Virus record (IMG/VR): IMGVR_UViG_3300046516_000910
Location: 1 to 40,602 of that record
DNA from: a virus
Length of the DNA stretch: 40,602 bases
Strand: one strand, 5' to 3'
How positions within the stretch are numbered: the first letter of the stretch is position 1; the number at the start of each line of letters is the position of its first letter. The notes under the pieces were generated by a model that was given only the letters and a program-made list of their open reading frames with translations, was not told where the DNA came from and did not search any database. The translations under genes were made by a program, and so were the position numbers. Below, piece by piece: positions 39,992 to 40,602 of the stretch.

Positions 39992-40026
39992 ATGTTCGGA
40001 CAAATTCGGTTCCGAATCAAGTCGAA
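39992..40026 (-). promoter_or_regulatory. Putative leftward early promoter covered by a four-site dyad operator
   Basis: TTCGG at 39995-39999 and 40005-40009 is followed after two bases by the inverted sites CCGAA at 40012-40016 and TCGAA at 40022-40026. All sites on each arm are exactly 10 bp apart, making a 32-bp dyad. A possible leftward promoter (TTGATT 40020-40015, 17 bases, GAACAT 39997-39992) lies under it; its -10 is weak. It would drive the leftward genes from 39933. Confidence 0.5.
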
Positions 40027-40059
40027 AGATACCCGCATAAACCGCGGCCCTCCCCGCCC

Positions 40060-40088
40060 TTGTTCGGTGGCGTTCGATTGTGCATACT
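40060..40088 (+). promoter_or_regulatory. Putative rightward early promoter with TTCGG operator
   Basis: TTGTTC (40060-40065), 17 bases, CATACT (40083-40088). TTCGG at 40063-40067 and TTCGA at 40073-40077 are 10 bp apart and lie over the -35 box and spacer. It would drive the exonuclease and the chain up to 4663. The rest of the 39,934-40,178 gap holds the dyad and the leader stem; I see no gene in it. Confidence 0.5.
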
Positions 40089-40097
40089 GCCCCCCGT

Positions 40098-40156
40098 CCG
40101 GGCCCGAGACGCCGTTGGGGAACGGAGTCGCCCGTCAGTGCTGCCGGCGGGCCCGG
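40098..40156 (+). promoter_or_regulatory. 5' leader stem of the exonuclease operon
   Basis: ccgggcccg (40098-40106) pairs with cgggcccgg (40148-40156). Inside is a small hairpin, ccgtt (40112-40116) with aacgg (40121-40125) around gggg. The stem begins a few bases after the expected start point of the putative promoter and ends 10 bases before the ribosome binding site GGAGG (40167-40171). It would form a 5'-terminal structure on the transcript. Confidence 0.45.
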
Positions 40157-40178
40157 CCTAACCCCTGGAGGCGCACCA

Positions 40179-40602
40179 ATGGAAAACGTCCTGTTCATCG
40201 ACACGGAGACCGGCGGCTTCGACGCCGGCAAGAACGCGATCCTGACCTTCGCCGCGGTGCCGATCATCCAGGGCGTCGCGCTGCTCGATCGCGGACGCGA
40301 GTGGAAGATCGCCGATGCCGGAGGCGAGTGCACGCCCGAGGCGCTCTCGGTGAACAAGATCAACCTCGCGCAGCACATGGCCGAGGCGCTGCCCTCGGCG
40401 GACGTCGTGCGCGACTTCAATGTCTGGGCCTCGGAGTGGTTCCCGCCCAAGCGATGGATCCAGCTCGCGGCCCACAACCATCCGTTCGACGCTCCGTTCG
40501 TCGCCCGCCTGGATGCTCGCCGGCCAGCCGATCCGCGACCGCTTCGTGGTGCACCAGCTGTGCACGATGTCCGTGGCGAAGTGGTTGCAGGCGGCGGGCG
40601 TC
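40179..40602 (+). CDS. DnaQ-like DEDDh 3'-5' exonuclease, N-terminal part (continues at 2)
   Basis: ATG 40179 with GGAGG 7 bases upstream. The frame reads MENVLFIDTETGGFDAGKNA with the ExoI motif (D8, E10), then DRGREWKIADAGGE, and crosses the repeat into the 2-430 frame. In the right-end copy a two-base deletion near 40510 breaks the frame after HNHPFDAPFVARL. The left copy is intact and keeps all catalytic residues, so the true gene is 40179-40384 joined to 1-430 (211 aa). Confidence 0.85.
   Translation, partial: MENVLFIDTETGGFDAGKNAILTFAAVPIIQGVALLDRGREWKIADAGGECTPEALSVNKINLAQHMAEALPSADVVRDFNVWASEWFPPKRWIQLAAHNHPFDAPFVARLDARRPADPRPLRGAPAVHDVRGEVVAGGGR
40385..40602. repeat. Right copy of terminal direct repeat
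   Basis: 218 bases matching 1-220 with a two-base deletion. Since the shorter copy destroys a conserved exonuclease frame, it is probably an end-of-contig error rather than biology. Confidence 0.93.

Noticed and set aside
1-40602. tRNA genes, CRISPR arrays, insertion sequences or an integrase with attachment sites
   Set aside because: None recognised by reading: no cloverleaf with TTCGANNC-type arm in the gaps, no spaced repeat array, no transposase or recombinase motifs.
1-40602. Genome-wide TAG reassignment to explain the amber codon in the 37893-38165 gene
   Set aside because: TAG ends several well-defined genes (5394, 10942, 13317, 16336, 17021, 19219, 22285), so it acts as a normal stop.

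Overview
The window is the essentially complete genome of a tailed double-stranded DNA phage with high GC content. The last 218 bases repeat the first 220, so the map closes into a circle (or a circularly permuted molecule) of about 40.38 kb. I infer a Gram-negative host: one product looks like an outer-membrane beta-barrel, several proteins carry Sec-type signal peptides, and the lysin is of the SleB type. The fibronectin III style of the secreted beta-helix protein resembles proteins of FCB-group bacteria such as Eisenbacteria, but this is only a weak host hint. No integrase, DNA polymerase, tRNA or CRISPR array was recognised. The HK97-type head genes, tail-tube protein, short tape measure (464 aa) and split tail chaperone point to a siphovirus.

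Layout. (1) A divergent control region (about 39,934-40,178) separates two early blocks. Rightward, across the contig ends, run a DnaQ-like exonuclease and a tightly overlapping chain of small genes up to 4,663: two HNH nucleases, several one- or two-helix membrane proteins and conserved phage proteins of unknown function. (2) A putative promoter and leader at about 4,695-4,794 precedes the late region: a secreted protein, small and large terminase, a portal fused to a MuF-type domain, prohead protease, major capsid protein, connectors, tail terminator, tail tube, chaperones, tape measure, distal tail and hub (4,795-22,285). (3) From 22,324 to 31,160 there is an unusual set of exported or receptor-type proteins (a secreted beta-protein, a 746-aa exported protein, tail beta-proteins, a pectate-lyase-like beta-helix with FnIII, a putative outer-membrane beta-barrel), plus a SleB-type lysin, small membrane and coiled-coil proteins and a GroES co-chaperonin. 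It ends in a truncated ParB-like gene. (4) The minus strand from 39,933 down to 31,113 holds the early and replication genes: many tiny genes, two of them apparently broken by an in-frame amber or a frameshift, a Cro/CI-type HTH regulator, a zinc-ribbon recombination-type protein, a Gp157-like protein, a ParB-domain protein and a replication initiator with iterons inside its gene.

How it works together. Most genes overlap the next by ATGA or GTGA, so translation is probably coupled along long operons. The most interesting regulatory signal is a TTCGG half-site repeated at exactly 10-bp spacing in the putative promoters of the HTH gene, the replication initiator and both arms of the divergent early region. 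This suggests one phage regulon, with the 78-aa HTH protein as the obvious but unproven regulator. Several genes (exonuclease, 4,795 gene, capsid, ParB) have long-range stems in their leaders ending shortly before the ribosome binding site.

All functional calls were made by reading the sequence. No database search was possible, and names without clear motifs are given as unknown.
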